From Aminiphilus circumscriptus DSM 16581 (GTDB lineage: Bacteria > Synergistota > Synergistia > Synergistales > Aminiphilaceae), in assembly GCF_000526375.1 (NCBI RefSeq), contig NZ_JAFY01000005.1, forward strand, positions 310,001-374,000: a stretch of DNA of 64,000 nucleotides, read 5' to 3'. The notes under the pieces were generated by a model. That model was not told the origin of the DNA, did no database searches, and saw nothing but the letters and a program-made list of their open reading frames with translations. The first letter of the stretch is position 1; the number at the start of each line of letters is the position of its first letter. The position numbers were made by a program, and so were the translations under genes. Shown here piece after piece: positions 9,338 through 17,206 of this stretch.

Positions 9338-11137
9338 CTATCGCTTGGAGATGGCCTTCACGGGACAGGCCGCCTCACAGGCCCCGCACTTGATGCATTT
9401 TGCGGGATCGATCACGTGAGGTTTCTTCACCTCACCGGCGATGGCTCCGACGGGGCACATCCGGGCGCACTTGGTGCAACCGATGCACTTCGCTCCGTCG
9501 ATGACGTACTGGAGAAGACTCTGACACGCTCCGGCAGGGCACTTCTTGTCGAGAATATGGGCCTCGTACTCGTGCCGGAAATAACGCAGCGTGGTGAGCA
9601 CCGGATTCGGCGCAGTCTGCCCCAATCCGCAGAGAGACGCGTTCTTGATCTGGTTGCCGAGGTAAGCGAGATTGTCCATGTCCTCGGGCTTGCCCTTGCC
9701 TTCGGTAATACGAGTGAGAATGTCGAGCATCTTCTTCGTGCCCTCCCGGCAGGGAACGCACTTGCCGCAGGATTCCCGCTGGGTGAACTCCAGGAAGAAC
9801 TTGGCCACGTCCACCATGCAGGTCGCCTCGTCCATGACGACGAGGCCGCCCGATCCCATGATAGCCCCCGCCGCCGTGAGCGACTCGTAGTCCACGGGCG
9901 TGTCGAGATGCGCCTCGGTGAGGCAGCCGCCGGAGGGACCTCCGATCTGAACGGCCTTGAATTTCTTGTCGTTGATGATGCCGCCGCCGAGTTCAAAGAC
10001 CACCTCGCGGATGGTAATGCCCATGGGAACTTCGATGAGTCCCGTGTTCTTCACCTTTCCGGTGAGGGCGAAGACTTTGGTCCCCTTGGATTTCTCCGTG
10101 CCGATGGCGGCGTACCAGGCGCCACCGTTGCGGATGATGGCCGGAACGTTGGCCCAGGTCTCCACGTTGTTGATGTTCGAGGGTTTGCCCCAGAGTCCCT
10201 TGTTTGCCGGAAAGGGGGGACGGGGACGGGGCATGCCGCGCTCCCCTTCGATGGAGGCCATGAGCGCCGTCTCTTCGCCGCAGACGAACGCTCCCGCGCC
10301 TTCCTTCACATGGAGATGAAAAGAGAAGGACGTGTCGAGCACATTGTCCCCGAGAAGCCCCAACTCCTCAGCCTGTCGGATAGCTTCGTTCAAATGCTTG
10401 ATCGCCAGGGGATATTCGGCCCGGCAATAGATGTATCCCTCGTCGGCTCCCATGGCGTAGGCACCGAGCATCATCCCCTCGATGACCGCATGAGGGTCAC
10501 CCTCGAGGATGGAGCGGTCCATGAAAGCGCCGGGATCTCCCTCGTCGGCGTTACAGATGGTGTACTTTTTCGTTCCCGCCGCCTTGCGGCAGAACTCCCA
10601 CTTGAGTCCCGTGGGGAACCCGCCACCGCCGCGCCCGCGAAGGCCAGAGGTCTTCACTTCCTGGAGCACGTCCTCGGGGGACATTTCCTTGAGGGCTTTC
10701 GCCAGAGCCACGTATCCATCCCGGGCAATGTACTCCTCGATGTTGTTCGGATTGATGTAGCCGCAGTTCGCCAGGGCGATGCGGACTTGTTTGCTATAGA
10801 AGGGTATTTCCTTGTAGTGGGGTACACCTTGGGGCGTGACAGGCGTCTTGTAGAGAAGCCGCTGTACGAGACGTCCCTTGTAGAGGTGCTCCTCCACGAT
10901 TTCCGCCACATCCTCCGGCTCCACCCGACAGTAGAACGTCCCCTCGGGATACACCACCACGATGGGTCCCATCTCGCACATGCCATGGCAACCCGTCTCC
11001 ACGAGCTTGATTTCCCTGTCCATATTCCGTGCGGCCAGTTCTTCCTCAAAACGAGTCCGAACCGCACCGGCACCACTGGCTGTACAGCCAGTGCCGCCGC
11101 AAAGCAACACGTGACCTCTTGCGCGGTACTCCGCCAC
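9338..11137 (-). CDS. hndC: NuoF-like NADH-binding flavoprotein with ferredoxin domains (HndC type), formate dehydrogenase module
   Basis: 599-residue diaphorase subunit. Residues 1-95 are a thioredoxin-like [2Fe-2S] domain (C13, C18, C50, C54). Residues about 120-510 are the NuoF core: glycine-rich FMN/NADH loop GRGGGGFPTG at 168-177, the NADEGDPGAFMDR motif, and the [4Fe-4S] ligands ESCGKCVPC. The C-terminus carries two ferredoxin motifs (CIGCTKCARMC and CIKCGACEAAC). This architecture is that of electron-bifurcating HydB/HndC subunits. The start is GTG, 6 bp after an unusual run of eleven G. The stop is 20 bp before fdhA. Large parts are nearly identical at DNA level to the paralogue at 17207-19000. 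Confidence 0.9.
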   Translation of the reverse strand: MAEYRARGHVLLCGGTGCTASGAGAVRTRFEEELAARNMDREIKLVETGCHGMCEMGPIVVVYPEGTFYCRVEPEDVAEIVEEHLYKGRLVQRLLYKTPVTPQGVPHYKEIPFYSKQVRIALANCGYINPNNIEEYIARDGYVALAKALKEMSPEDVLQEVKTSGLRGRGGGGFPTGLKWEFCRKAAGTKKYTICNADEGDPGAFMDRSILEGDPHAVIEGMMLGAYAMGADEGYIYCRAEYPLAIKHLNEAIRQAEELGLLGDNVLDTSFSFHLHVKEGAGAFVCGEETALMASIEGERGMPRPRPPFPANKGLWGKPSNINNVETWANVPAIIRNGGAWYAAIGTEKSKGTKVFALTGKVKNTGLIEVPMGITIREVVFELGGGIINDKKFKAVQIGGPSGGCLTEAHLDTPVDYESLTAAGAIMGSGGLVVMDEATCMVDVAKFFLEFTQRESCGKCVPCREGTKKMLDILTRITEGKGKPEDMDNLAYLGNQIKNASLCGLGQTAPNPVLTTLRYFRHEYEAHILDKKCPAGACQSLLQYVIDGAKCIGCTKCARMCPVGAIAGEVKKPHVIDPAKCIKCGACEAACPVKAISKR

Positions 11138-11159
11138 CGCTCTCCCCCCCCCCCTGAAG

Positions 11160-11531
11160 TTATTCCGTACGCCCGATAACGCGATCCTCCACGATGTTGC
11201 CGTTCACCACATGTTCCGCAACAATGCGGGGAACGTCCGCAACAGTGAGCCGGCCGTAGGTGATACGAGGCTCTCCGGGGCGGATCACATCGAGAAGGGG
11301 CTCCTGCTGGCACATGCCGATGCACCCCGTGGTCTCCACGGAAACATCCTTGAGCCCCCGCTTCTCAAGTTCGACAAGCACGTTCTGCATGATCTCCCGC
11401 GCTCCTGCGGCGATACCGCAGGTCCCCATACCGATGATGATGCGGGTCTTTCCCTGGGAACGCGCCGCGGTGAGATCGCTCGCGTTCTCCTTGATCTTCC
11501 TCAGATCGTCCAGGCTCGTAATCTTGGGCAT
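11160..11531 (-). CDS. hndB: HndB-type small [2Fe-2S] ferredoxin subunit, formate dehydrogenase module
   Basis: Thioredoxin-like ferredoxin of 123 residues, like HndB of NADP-reducing hydrogenases. Three cysteines are visible (C38 in GTCGIAAGA, then C70 and C74 in TTGCIGMCQQEP). The fourth position of a classical [2Fe-2S] site is not Cys, in both copies here. It is followed by the RPGEPRITYG segment typical of the family. ATG 11531 with GGGGGAGA upstream is chosen over an earlier in-frame ATG. It is tightly packed: 16 bp after hndA and 22 bp before hndC. Confidence 0.85.
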   Translation of the reverse strand: MPKITSLDDLRKIKENASDLTAARSQGKTRIIIGMGTCGIAAGAREIMQNVLVELEKRGLKDVSVETTGCIGMCQQEPLLDVIRPGEPRITYGRLTVADVPRIVAEHVVNGNIVEDRVIGRTE

Positions 11532-11547
11532 AGTCTCTCCCCCAGAT

Positions 11548-12036
11548 CTAGGCGTAATTATCGAGAATGCGCACCGCATCCTCGGGCGTCAGACGACCGT
11601 GGGTCTCGTCGTCAACCATGAGCACCGGAGCAAGGCCGCACGCCCCCAGACAGGCCACGGGCTCCAGTGTGAAACGGAGATCCTCCGTGGTGCCGTTTTC
11701 CTCCACCTTGAGAACACCCTTGAGCTTCTCCATGATGGCCAGGCTCCCCCGCACGTGGCAAGCCGTACCGCGACAGACGCGAATGATGTGCCTTCCTCTG
11801 GGCTTCAGATGAAACTGGGCATAAAACGTACACACACCATAGATTTCCGCCAGGGGAACCAGCAACTCCTGTGAGACATATTCCAGCACATCTGCGGGAA
11901 GATACCCGCAGTGATGCTGGATGGCCTGAAGCAAGGGGATCAGAAACCCCTTCCTTCCCTTGAACGAGGCGACGATCTGTCGAACCCCCTCATCGACAGC
12001 CCCCGTTCCTGCAACCGCTGCAACCTGTGTTTCCAT
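11548..12036 (-). CDS. hndA: NuoE/HndA-type 24-kDa [2Fe-2S] subunit, formate dehydrogenase module
   Basis: Thioredoxin-like [2Fe-2S] electron-transfer subunit (162 residues) of NuoE/HndA type. Ligand cysteines are C88 and C93 in CRGTACHVRGS, and C129 and C133 in CLGACGLAP. The helical N-terminus with GYLPADVLEYVSQEL and YGVCTFYAQF is typical. It is the first gene of the formate dehydrogenase module. The AAAGG sequence abuts the ATG with almost no spacer, so initiation may be weak or the start slightly off. Unlike the paralogous module, no ATPase-fold gene follows it. Confidence 0.88.
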   Translation of the reverse strand: METQVAAVAGTGAVDEGVRQIVASFKGRKGFLIPLLQAIQHHCGYLPADVLEYVSQELLVPLAEIYGVCTFYAQFHLKPRGRHIIRVCRGTACHVRGSLAIMEKLKGVLKVEENGTTEDLRFTLEPVACLGACGLAPVLMVDDETHGRLTPEDAVRILDNYA

Positions 12037-12303
12037 CCTTTCGGACAGCTTTCGCTGCCCACACCCCCTTCCGTATTGATATTGCGTTCACACGAATAAA
12101 CATTCCACACAAAAAGACACTGCCTTCACAAATGCTTCAAGAATTTTATCATGCTCCCTTGTCCTTGTCACGCAAAATGTTGCGTAATGTATTCGATGTA
12201 CAAAGAGGTGTGTTTTCTCGGAATAAAACACAAAATGACTTTGTGCTGCAATGAAGATCCTCTGGAGAGCCATCTCTCCGGAGTACATGACACTCCATCC
12301 TTC
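12037..12303 (-). other. Upstream region of the formate dehydrogenase module
   Basis: AT-richer gap that should hold the promoter of the hndA-hndB-hndC-fdhA unit. On the minus strand TTGCGT and TGATAA, 18 bp apart (12149-12178), are a weak candidate. A short inverted repeat (CTCTGGAGAG with CTCTCCGGAG, 12260-12283) is also present. The reading frames here lack ribosome-binding sites and family resemblance. Confidence 0.35.
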
Positions 12304-12375
12304 GTTTCCTGGAAAACACAAGGCGAGGACGACCTCATCGATGAAGTCGCCCCCGCCTTGTCCTTCCAGGGAAAC
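12304..12375. repeat. 72-bp long imperfect palindrome between hydrogenase and formate dehydrogenase units
   Basis: Two arms of about 35 bases mirror each other around a central CTCATCGATGAAG with a few mismatches. The outer ends are GTTTCCTGGAA and TTCCAGGGAAAC. It lies 73 bp downstream of the hydrogenase protease stop. It could end that transcript or be processed, but no clear T tract follows on the minus strand. Confidence 0.6.
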
Positions 12376-12447
12376 AGATTTTCTTGTAACACGTCTCTTT
12401 TCGATAAAAGGATGCGCCTTTCCGTCAGGTCCCATCCGTCCCGTCGC

Positions 12448-12921
12448 TCACTTCCGCGGCGGCTCGACGGCTTTTCGCTCCTCCCACCATTTCCGGAATG
12501 CCGCAAACGCTGCGGCAACTCTCTCTGCGCACTCCGGTGTGAGTGCATCGTCGAAATCGAAGGAGACGCCGCTTACGGAAAGCATCCATGCCTCGCGAAG
12601 AGGATGCCCGAGTTCCTCCGCAAGGCGAAGAATCCATCCCGGGCCGAAGGAATGGATATTCAGCGATTCCGAGCCCCCGTCCGGAACGACAGGAACGAAC
12701 ATGTATCCCGCCTCGGAGGAGGCCACGGAGGCATCGACGAAGAACACCATCTCCGCATCGGCCAGATCCGCCGCGACCTCGGGAAGAAGCTGGTGATCCA
12801 GGTGAAGCGCCACCGTTTCTCCCCGCTCCGCCAGCCAGGTCGCGATCTGTGGCGCCAGAATATGCCCCACCCCATCGTCCTGGCGAAAGGGATTTCCGTA
12901 TCCTATGACATGCACGCGCAC
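12448..12921 (-). CDS. [NiFe] hydrogenase maturation protease (HycI/HyaD/HoxW family, M52)
   Basis: Nickel-dependent endopeptidase (157 residues) that trims the C-terminus of the hydrogenase large subunit after metal insertion. Visible marks: the N-terminal GYGNPFRQDDGVG (residues 7-19) with the metal-binding Asp, a second acidic site near VFFVDAS, and the histidine region within LDHQL. It follows hoxH on the same strand, whose product keeps a cleavable C-terminal tail, so HoxH is the probable substrate. The gap to hoxH is 183 bp and contains a strong hairpin, so this gene may be expressed at a lower level than the structural genes. Confidence 0.9.
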   Translation of the reverse strand: MRVHVIGYGNPFRQDDGVGHILAPQIATWLAERGETVALHLDHQLLPEVAADLADAEMVFFVDASVASSEAGYMFVPVVPDGGSESLNIHSFGPGWILRLAEELGHPLREAWMLSVSGVSFDFDDALTPECAERVAAAFAAFRKWWEERKAVEPPRK

Positions 12922-13025
12922 CGCGAAACACCTCGCTTCGCCACCATGCTACGGACTGCGGACATTTTTTCGGGAAGGAACGCGTGCGTTCGCCTGCGGA
13001 ACACACGCCTCTCCCACTCCCGGAA

Positions 13026-13057
13026 GAAGCGAAGGGGCCGAACGGCCCCTTCGCTTC
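13026..13057. terminator. Strong hairpin between hoxH and the maturation protease
   Basis: A 15-bp perfect stem with an AA loop, located 48 bp after the hoxH stop. No T tract follows on the minus strand, so it may attenuate transcription or protect the hoxH mRNA end rather than act as a full terminator. Confidence 0.5.
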
Positions 13058-13104
13058 CGAACAGATCGCGGACAGAACGAGATTTCCTTCTCCGACTCCT
13101 GGGA

Positions 13105-14532
13105 TCAGGATCTTTCCTGGTCCGAGAGCAGAACGCCCTTGGCGTCGAACACCTGGAGGCGCAGGGGCATTTTCCCCACCGCATGGGTGGAGCAGGAAAG
13201 ACACGGATCGTAGCAGCGGATCACGTGCTCCATACGGTTCATGATCCCTTCCGTGACCTTGCCATCCTTGATATAGTCCCTGGCCACAAGTTCCACGCCC
13301 TTGTTCATGGCGAAATTGTTGTGCCCCGTGGCGACGATGAGGTTTACCCTCGTGATGGCCCCCCGATCGTCCACCTCGTAATGGTGAATGAGCGTTCCCC
13401 GGGGCGCCTCGATGACACCGATTCCCTCGGGATAGAGTTCCCGGGAATGCACACGAAGATCGCTTCCCATGATGTCCTCGTCGTCGAGGAGTTCCTCGAT
13501 CCGCTCCAGCCCGTAGAGGGTTTCGATGAGTCGGGCATAGTGATAATACATGGTGTAGTGCACCACGCCGTCCTCGGTGAGCTTCCGGAAAGCCGCCAGC
13601 TCCGCCGATGCCTCGGGAGTGGAAATGTCGTCGCAGGCGTTGACGCGCCCCAGAGGACCGACGCGGTAACTGCCGTTGGGATACCCCAACCCGCGATAAA
13701 AGGGGAATTTGAGATAGCTCCAGGCCTCCACGTGCTCACCGATGTGGTCGAGGTACTCCCAGTCCGGAAACTCGTCGATGATGCGCCCTCTGGGCCCACG
13801 GAAACGGATGTCCCCGTCGTAGAGTTCGAGAAAACCGCCGTTCACCAGTCCCAGAAAGGCCGTCTCTAGGGTGGCGAACCGTTTTGCCTCCTCACCCTTT
13901 TCGGCGAGATAGTTCTTGATCAGGTCCAGGGCTTCACGGACAATGGCCTTCATCGCGGGAAGATCTCTGACGATCTCGTCGCGCTCGTCCTGCCGAAGAC
14001 TTCTGTTCACCCCGCCGGGAATGCTGTGCCAGGGGTGGACCTTCTTGCCGCCAAGAGTCTTGATGATCTCCTGTCCGAACTTGCGCAACGAAATCCCCTT
14101 GACAGCCAGCTCGGGAAACTGCCTGGCCAGACCGACAACGTTGCGGATGGCGGGATCCGCATCGAACCCGAAGAGCAGATCCGGGCTGGAGAGGTGGAAG
14201 AAAGAGAGTGCGTGGGACTGGACGAACTGTCCCATGTGCATGAGCTCCCGGAGCTTGTGGGCGCTCGGCGTGATCTCCACCCCGAGAATGGCGTCGCAGG
14301 CCTTGGCCGCCGCCAGATGGTGACTTACAGGACAAATGCCGCAAATGCGGGGCGTGATGACCGGCATTTCCCGGAAATCCCGACCCTTGGAAAAAACCTC
14401 GAAGCCCCGGAACTGAGTGACGTGGAATCGTGCATCCTGGACCTGTCCCGCTTCGTCGAGGTGGACGGTGATCTTTCCGTGTCCCTCGATCCGGGTCACC
14501 GGATTGATTTCGATCTTGCGCACCGTGGTCAT
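13105..14532 (-). CDS. hoxH: [NiFe] hydrogenase large subunit (HoxH-like, group 3 cytoplasmic)
   Basis: Catalytic nickel-iron subunit, 475 residues. The proximal motif [11 protein letters not shown] (about 62-72) and the distal motif DPCLSCSTH (442-450) supply the four Cys ligands. A 25-residue tail after His450 is the expected piece removed by the maturation protease. The start [13 protein letters not shown] is typical of the large subunit. Co-occurrence with a short HoxY-type small subunit and diaphorase genes places it in the soluble, NAD(P)-linked group 3 (3d-like) rather than among membrane hydrogenases. It starts 16 bp after hoxY. The Hyp maturation genes are not in this window. Confidence 0.95.
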   Translation of the reverse strand: MTTVRKIEINPVTRIEGHGKITVHLDEAGQVQDARFHVTQFRGFEVFSKGRDFREMPVITPRICGICPVSHHLAAAKACDAILGVEITPSAHKLRELMHMGQFVQSHALSFFHLSSPDLLFGFDADPAIRNVVGLARQFPELAVKGISLRKFGQEIIKTLGGKKVHPWHSIPGGVNRSLRQDERDEIVRDLPAMKAIVREALDLIKNYLAEKGEEAKRFATLETAFLGLVNGGFLELYDGDIRFRGPRGRIIDEFPDWEYLDHIGEHVEAWSYLKFPFYRGLGYPNGSYRVGPLGRVNACDDISTPEASAELAAFRKLTEDGVVHYTMYYHYARLIETLYGLERIEELLDDEDIMGSDLRVHSRELYPEGIGVIEAPRGTLIHHYEVDDRGAITRVNLIVATGHNNFAMNKGVELVARDYIKDGKVTEGIMNRMEHVIRCYDPCLSCSTHAVGKMPLRLQVFDAKGVLLSDQERS

Positions 14533-14548
14533 ACTCTTCGCCCTCCTC

Positions 14549-15088
14549 CTAGTCGTACCGCATCATGTTCGCGGGAACCTTGGGCACTCGCCCTTCGAGG
14601 ATCTCCTGGAAGACCCAGAGGATGGTGTCCGCGTCGGGAGGGCATCCCGGAATGTAGACGTCGCACTTCACCACATGGTCGATGGGGATGGCCTTTGGCA
14701 ACAGCGCCGGAAGCTCTTCCCCGGGAATGACCTTTTCCGGGTTCACGGTGCTTTTCGTCTCCGTGTAGGCTTCTTCCAGAACCTTCTCGGGGGAGAGGAA
14801 ATTCCGCATGCAGTTGATGCCCCCGAAGACGGCGCAATCACCCCATCCGACGAGGATCTTGCAACGATCCCGCATTTCCTTGGCGAGATGGACTTCTTCC
14901 TCGTTGCCCAGAGCACCGTCGATGACGCCCACGTCCACCTGGGGGATTTCCTTGCCGTCCACCACGGGCGAGTAGAGGATATCCACTTTCTCGACCAGAT
15001 CGGCGAGGCGCTCGTCGATGTCGAGGAAGGACATGTGACACCCCGCGCACGCCTCAAGCCATACCGTTGCGACTTTTGCCTTCGCCAT
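14549..15088 (-). CDS. hoxY: [NiFe] hydrogenase small subunit (HoxY-like)
   Basis: Small electron-transfer subunit of 179 residues. It has the short HoxY form that keeps only the proximal [4Fe-4S] cluster: CAGC near residues 14-17, a middle Cys in VGWGDCAVFGG, and CPPDAD in YIPGCPPDAD. It has no twin-arginine signal, so the enzyme is cytoplasmic. ATG 15088 has AGGAGG eight bases upstream. Its stop lies 16 bp before hoxH and its start 12 bp after the NuoG-like gene, consistent with one transcript. Confidence 0.93.
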   Translation of the reverse strand: MAKAKVATVWLEACAGCHMSFLDIDERLADLVEKVDILYSPVVDGKEIPQVDVGVIDGALGNEEEVHLAKEMRDRCKILVGWGDCAVFGGINCMRNFLSPEKVLEEAYTETKSTVNPEKVIPGEELPALLPKAIPIDHVVKCDVYIPGCPPDADTILWVFQEILEGRVPKVPANMMRYD

Positions 15089-15100
15089 TGCCGACACCTC

Positions 15101-17158
15101 CTACTTCAGAACCATCTGTGCCGCCGACGGAGCCACCCGGGATGCGAACACCGCTTCGCAGGGCGGAACGGCGGGGCGCTCGATGGAGATGCCCAGATCC
15201 TTGGCGAGATCGTCGAGAATGGTGGACAGCCCCCGGACCTCTCCCTTGGGCGGAACGATCACGTTGAGCCGGCGCCGCTCGCCTTCGACGGTGCAGTAGT
15301 GACCGCTTCGCTCGTACCACGCGGGAGCGGGAAGGAGCACGTCCGCCATGTTCACCAGGGGATGGACGAGATAGGGAGTCTGTACCACCACGAAGCGCGT
15401 CCGGAAGATCGACGCGAGCATCGTCTCGTCCTCGGGAATGAGCCCCGTGGAGAAGACATAGAGGAATTCAAGGTCCTCCTTGCCAAGCCAGCTCTCGGAA
15501 GCGCACACCGTGTTTGCCGCGCCAAGGCTGTTGCCGCTTGTCACGAGGGGAACCACACCAAGGCCATCGTCGAAGAAAGCCTTGCTCGCGATGGCTACGT
15601 TCACCGCCGCCGTAACCGTATCGGGGTTCTTCGCTGCGCAACCACCGAGAACGAAGACAGGCTTTTTCGCCTGTATGAGGCAGGCTGCGATCTCCTCCAC
15701 AACTTTCGGATCCACCCCTGCGATGGTCGCACACTGCGCCAGAGATTCCCGGTAGGGCTCAAGGGCCTCTCGGGCTGTTCCCGTGTCGTTCTCGGAAAGG
15801 CGCAGTGAAGCGATGGTCTGCGCCAGGGCGTTGAGAAACTCGGGTCTGATGACCTTCCCAGGCATGGGCACATGCACGTCCGTGATCCCTTTGAACGGGT
15901 CCTCGTCACAGGAGATGTTCAGCAGTTTCGCACCATCCCGAAGAACCGCCACTCGGATGTAACTTGCCACGACGGGAGCTTCCTCCTGGGGATCGGCGCA
16001 CACCGTGACAATACAATCGCTGTCCAGAATGTGATGCGCCGCCGTGAAGGGGCGGACACCCTGAACACGGAAGGGATCGAGCCCCTTGATGAATCCTCGG
16101 AGCACGTCACCGTCGAAGGTATCCACTTTCTCCATTTTAAGCCCACTCCGGAAGAGGCCGGAGAACAGGGACAACTCCTCGTCCGTACACAGGCTGGACA
16201 ACAACGCTCCCGCCTTGCCCCGTTCGTAGGCAGGTTTGAACTTCGCCGCCACGAAACTCAGCGCTTCGTCCCAAGATGCCTCGCGATAGCCCGCACCGTC
16301 ACGGATCATGGGGACCGTCACGCGATCCCGTTCCGTGGACTGCGGGAGCCACCAGCGTCCCTTGTGGCAGAGCTGCCCTCCGTCGGGCTCCTCCGTGCCA
16401 AGCCCTTCCACACGGGTGATGCTGCCGGTTCGGACATAGGCCTTGAACCGGCACCCCACGGAGCAGAGCGGGCAAACGCTCTCCACCGCGTCGTCGCACT
16501 GGCTCCGTTTGCCTCGATAGGCGAACTCGCGGAGCGTGATGGTCCCCGTAGGGCAGACCTGCGCACAGGCACCACAGCTCACACAGGTATCGCTCTCGCC
16601 GAGCTTCTTTCCCAGATCGGCCACCACCGTGGCGTTCCAGCCCCGTTTCTGAAGATCCAGGGTGTGGGCGCCGACCTTCTCCGCGCAGATACGGATGCAG
16701 CGAAGACAAAGAATACAACGGTTGTGATCCAACTGAATTTCCGGGTGCGTCGCGTCGTTGGAGAAGTCCGCGTAGAGATAGGGATAACGCACCGAATCCA
16801 TACCGTGTTCGATGGCCTGGCGCTGCAGCTCACAGTCGCCACTCTGGGAACAGTACATGCAAAAATGATTCCGACCGGCGAAGAGGAGTTCCAACACCTG
16901 CTTTCGGTAGTTGAACAGCTTCTCCGTTGTCGTGTGCACCACCATGCCATCCTGGGCGGGCGTGGTGCAGGACGTGAGGAGTTTTGGGTTTTTTTCCACC
17001 TCCACCACGCACATACGGCACGCACCGATGGGGGTGAGGCCCTTGAGATAGCACATGGTGGGAATGGTTACCTCGTTCTTCTGAGCCACCTCCAGGATGG
17101 TCTCGCCCGCAACGCCGCTGCACTGTTTTCCGTCTATGGTGAGGATGATCTCCTTCAT
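15101..17158 (-). CDS. NuoG/HoxU-like iron-sulfur subunit with a molybdenum-free oxidoreductase domain
   Basis: 685-residue electron-wire subunit linking the diaphorase to the hydrogenase. N-terminal cluster sites: [2Fe-2S] CYLKGLTPIGACRMC (about 36-50), HxxxCxxCxxxxxC type (HFCMYCSQSGDC), CILCLRCIRIC, CVSCGACAQVC and CPLCSVGC. A molybdopterin-enzyme-fold domain follows (about 225-660) with WDEALSFVA and CTVEGERRRLNV. At the position of the catalytic Cys or Sec there is neither residue, so it should not bind an active molybdenum centre. It is related to FdhA in this window but degenerate like NuoG. ATG 17158 has GGAGGGA upstream. Confidence 0.85.
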   Translation of the reverse strand: MKEIILTIDGKQCSGVAGETILEVAQKNEVTIPTMCYLKGLTPIGACRMCVVEVEKNPKLLTSCTTPAQDGMVVHTTTEKLFNYRKQVLELLFAGRNHFCMYCSQSGDCELQRQAIEHGMDSVRYPYLYADFSNDATHPEIQLDHNRCILCLRCIRICAEKVGAHTLDLQKRGWNATVVADLGKKLGESDTCVSCGACAQVCPTGTITLREFAYRGKRSQCDDAVESVCPLCSVGCRFKAYVRTGSITRVEGLGTEEPDGGQLCHKGRWWLPQSTERDRVTVPMIRDGAGYREASWDEALSFVAAKFKPAYERGKAGALLSSLCTDEELSLFSGLFRSGLKMEKVDTFDGDVLRGFIKGLDPFRVQGVRPFTAAHHILDSDCIVTVCADPQEEAPVVASYIRVAVLRDGAKLLNISCDEDPFKGITDVHVPMPGKVIRPEFLNALAQTIASLRLSENDTGTAREALEPYRESLAQCATIAGVDPKVVEEIAACLIQAKKPVFVLGGCAAKNPDTVTAAVNVAIASKAFFDDGLGVVPLVTSGNSLGAANTVCASESWLGKEDLEFLYVFSTGLIPEDETMLASIFRTRFVVVQTPYLVHPLVNMADVLLPAPAWYERSGHYCTVEGERRRLNVIVPPKGEVRGLSTILDDLAKDLGISIERPAVPPCEAVFASRVAPSAAQMVLK

Positions 17159-17206
17159 TGCGTCTCCCTCCGTCACGAGTGCCGTTCCGTCTTCGGCAAC
17201 GGTCCG

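Noticed and set aside
12088-12435. Minus-strand frame upstream of hndA
   Set aside because: Contains the long palindrome, has no ribosome-binding site and no family match.
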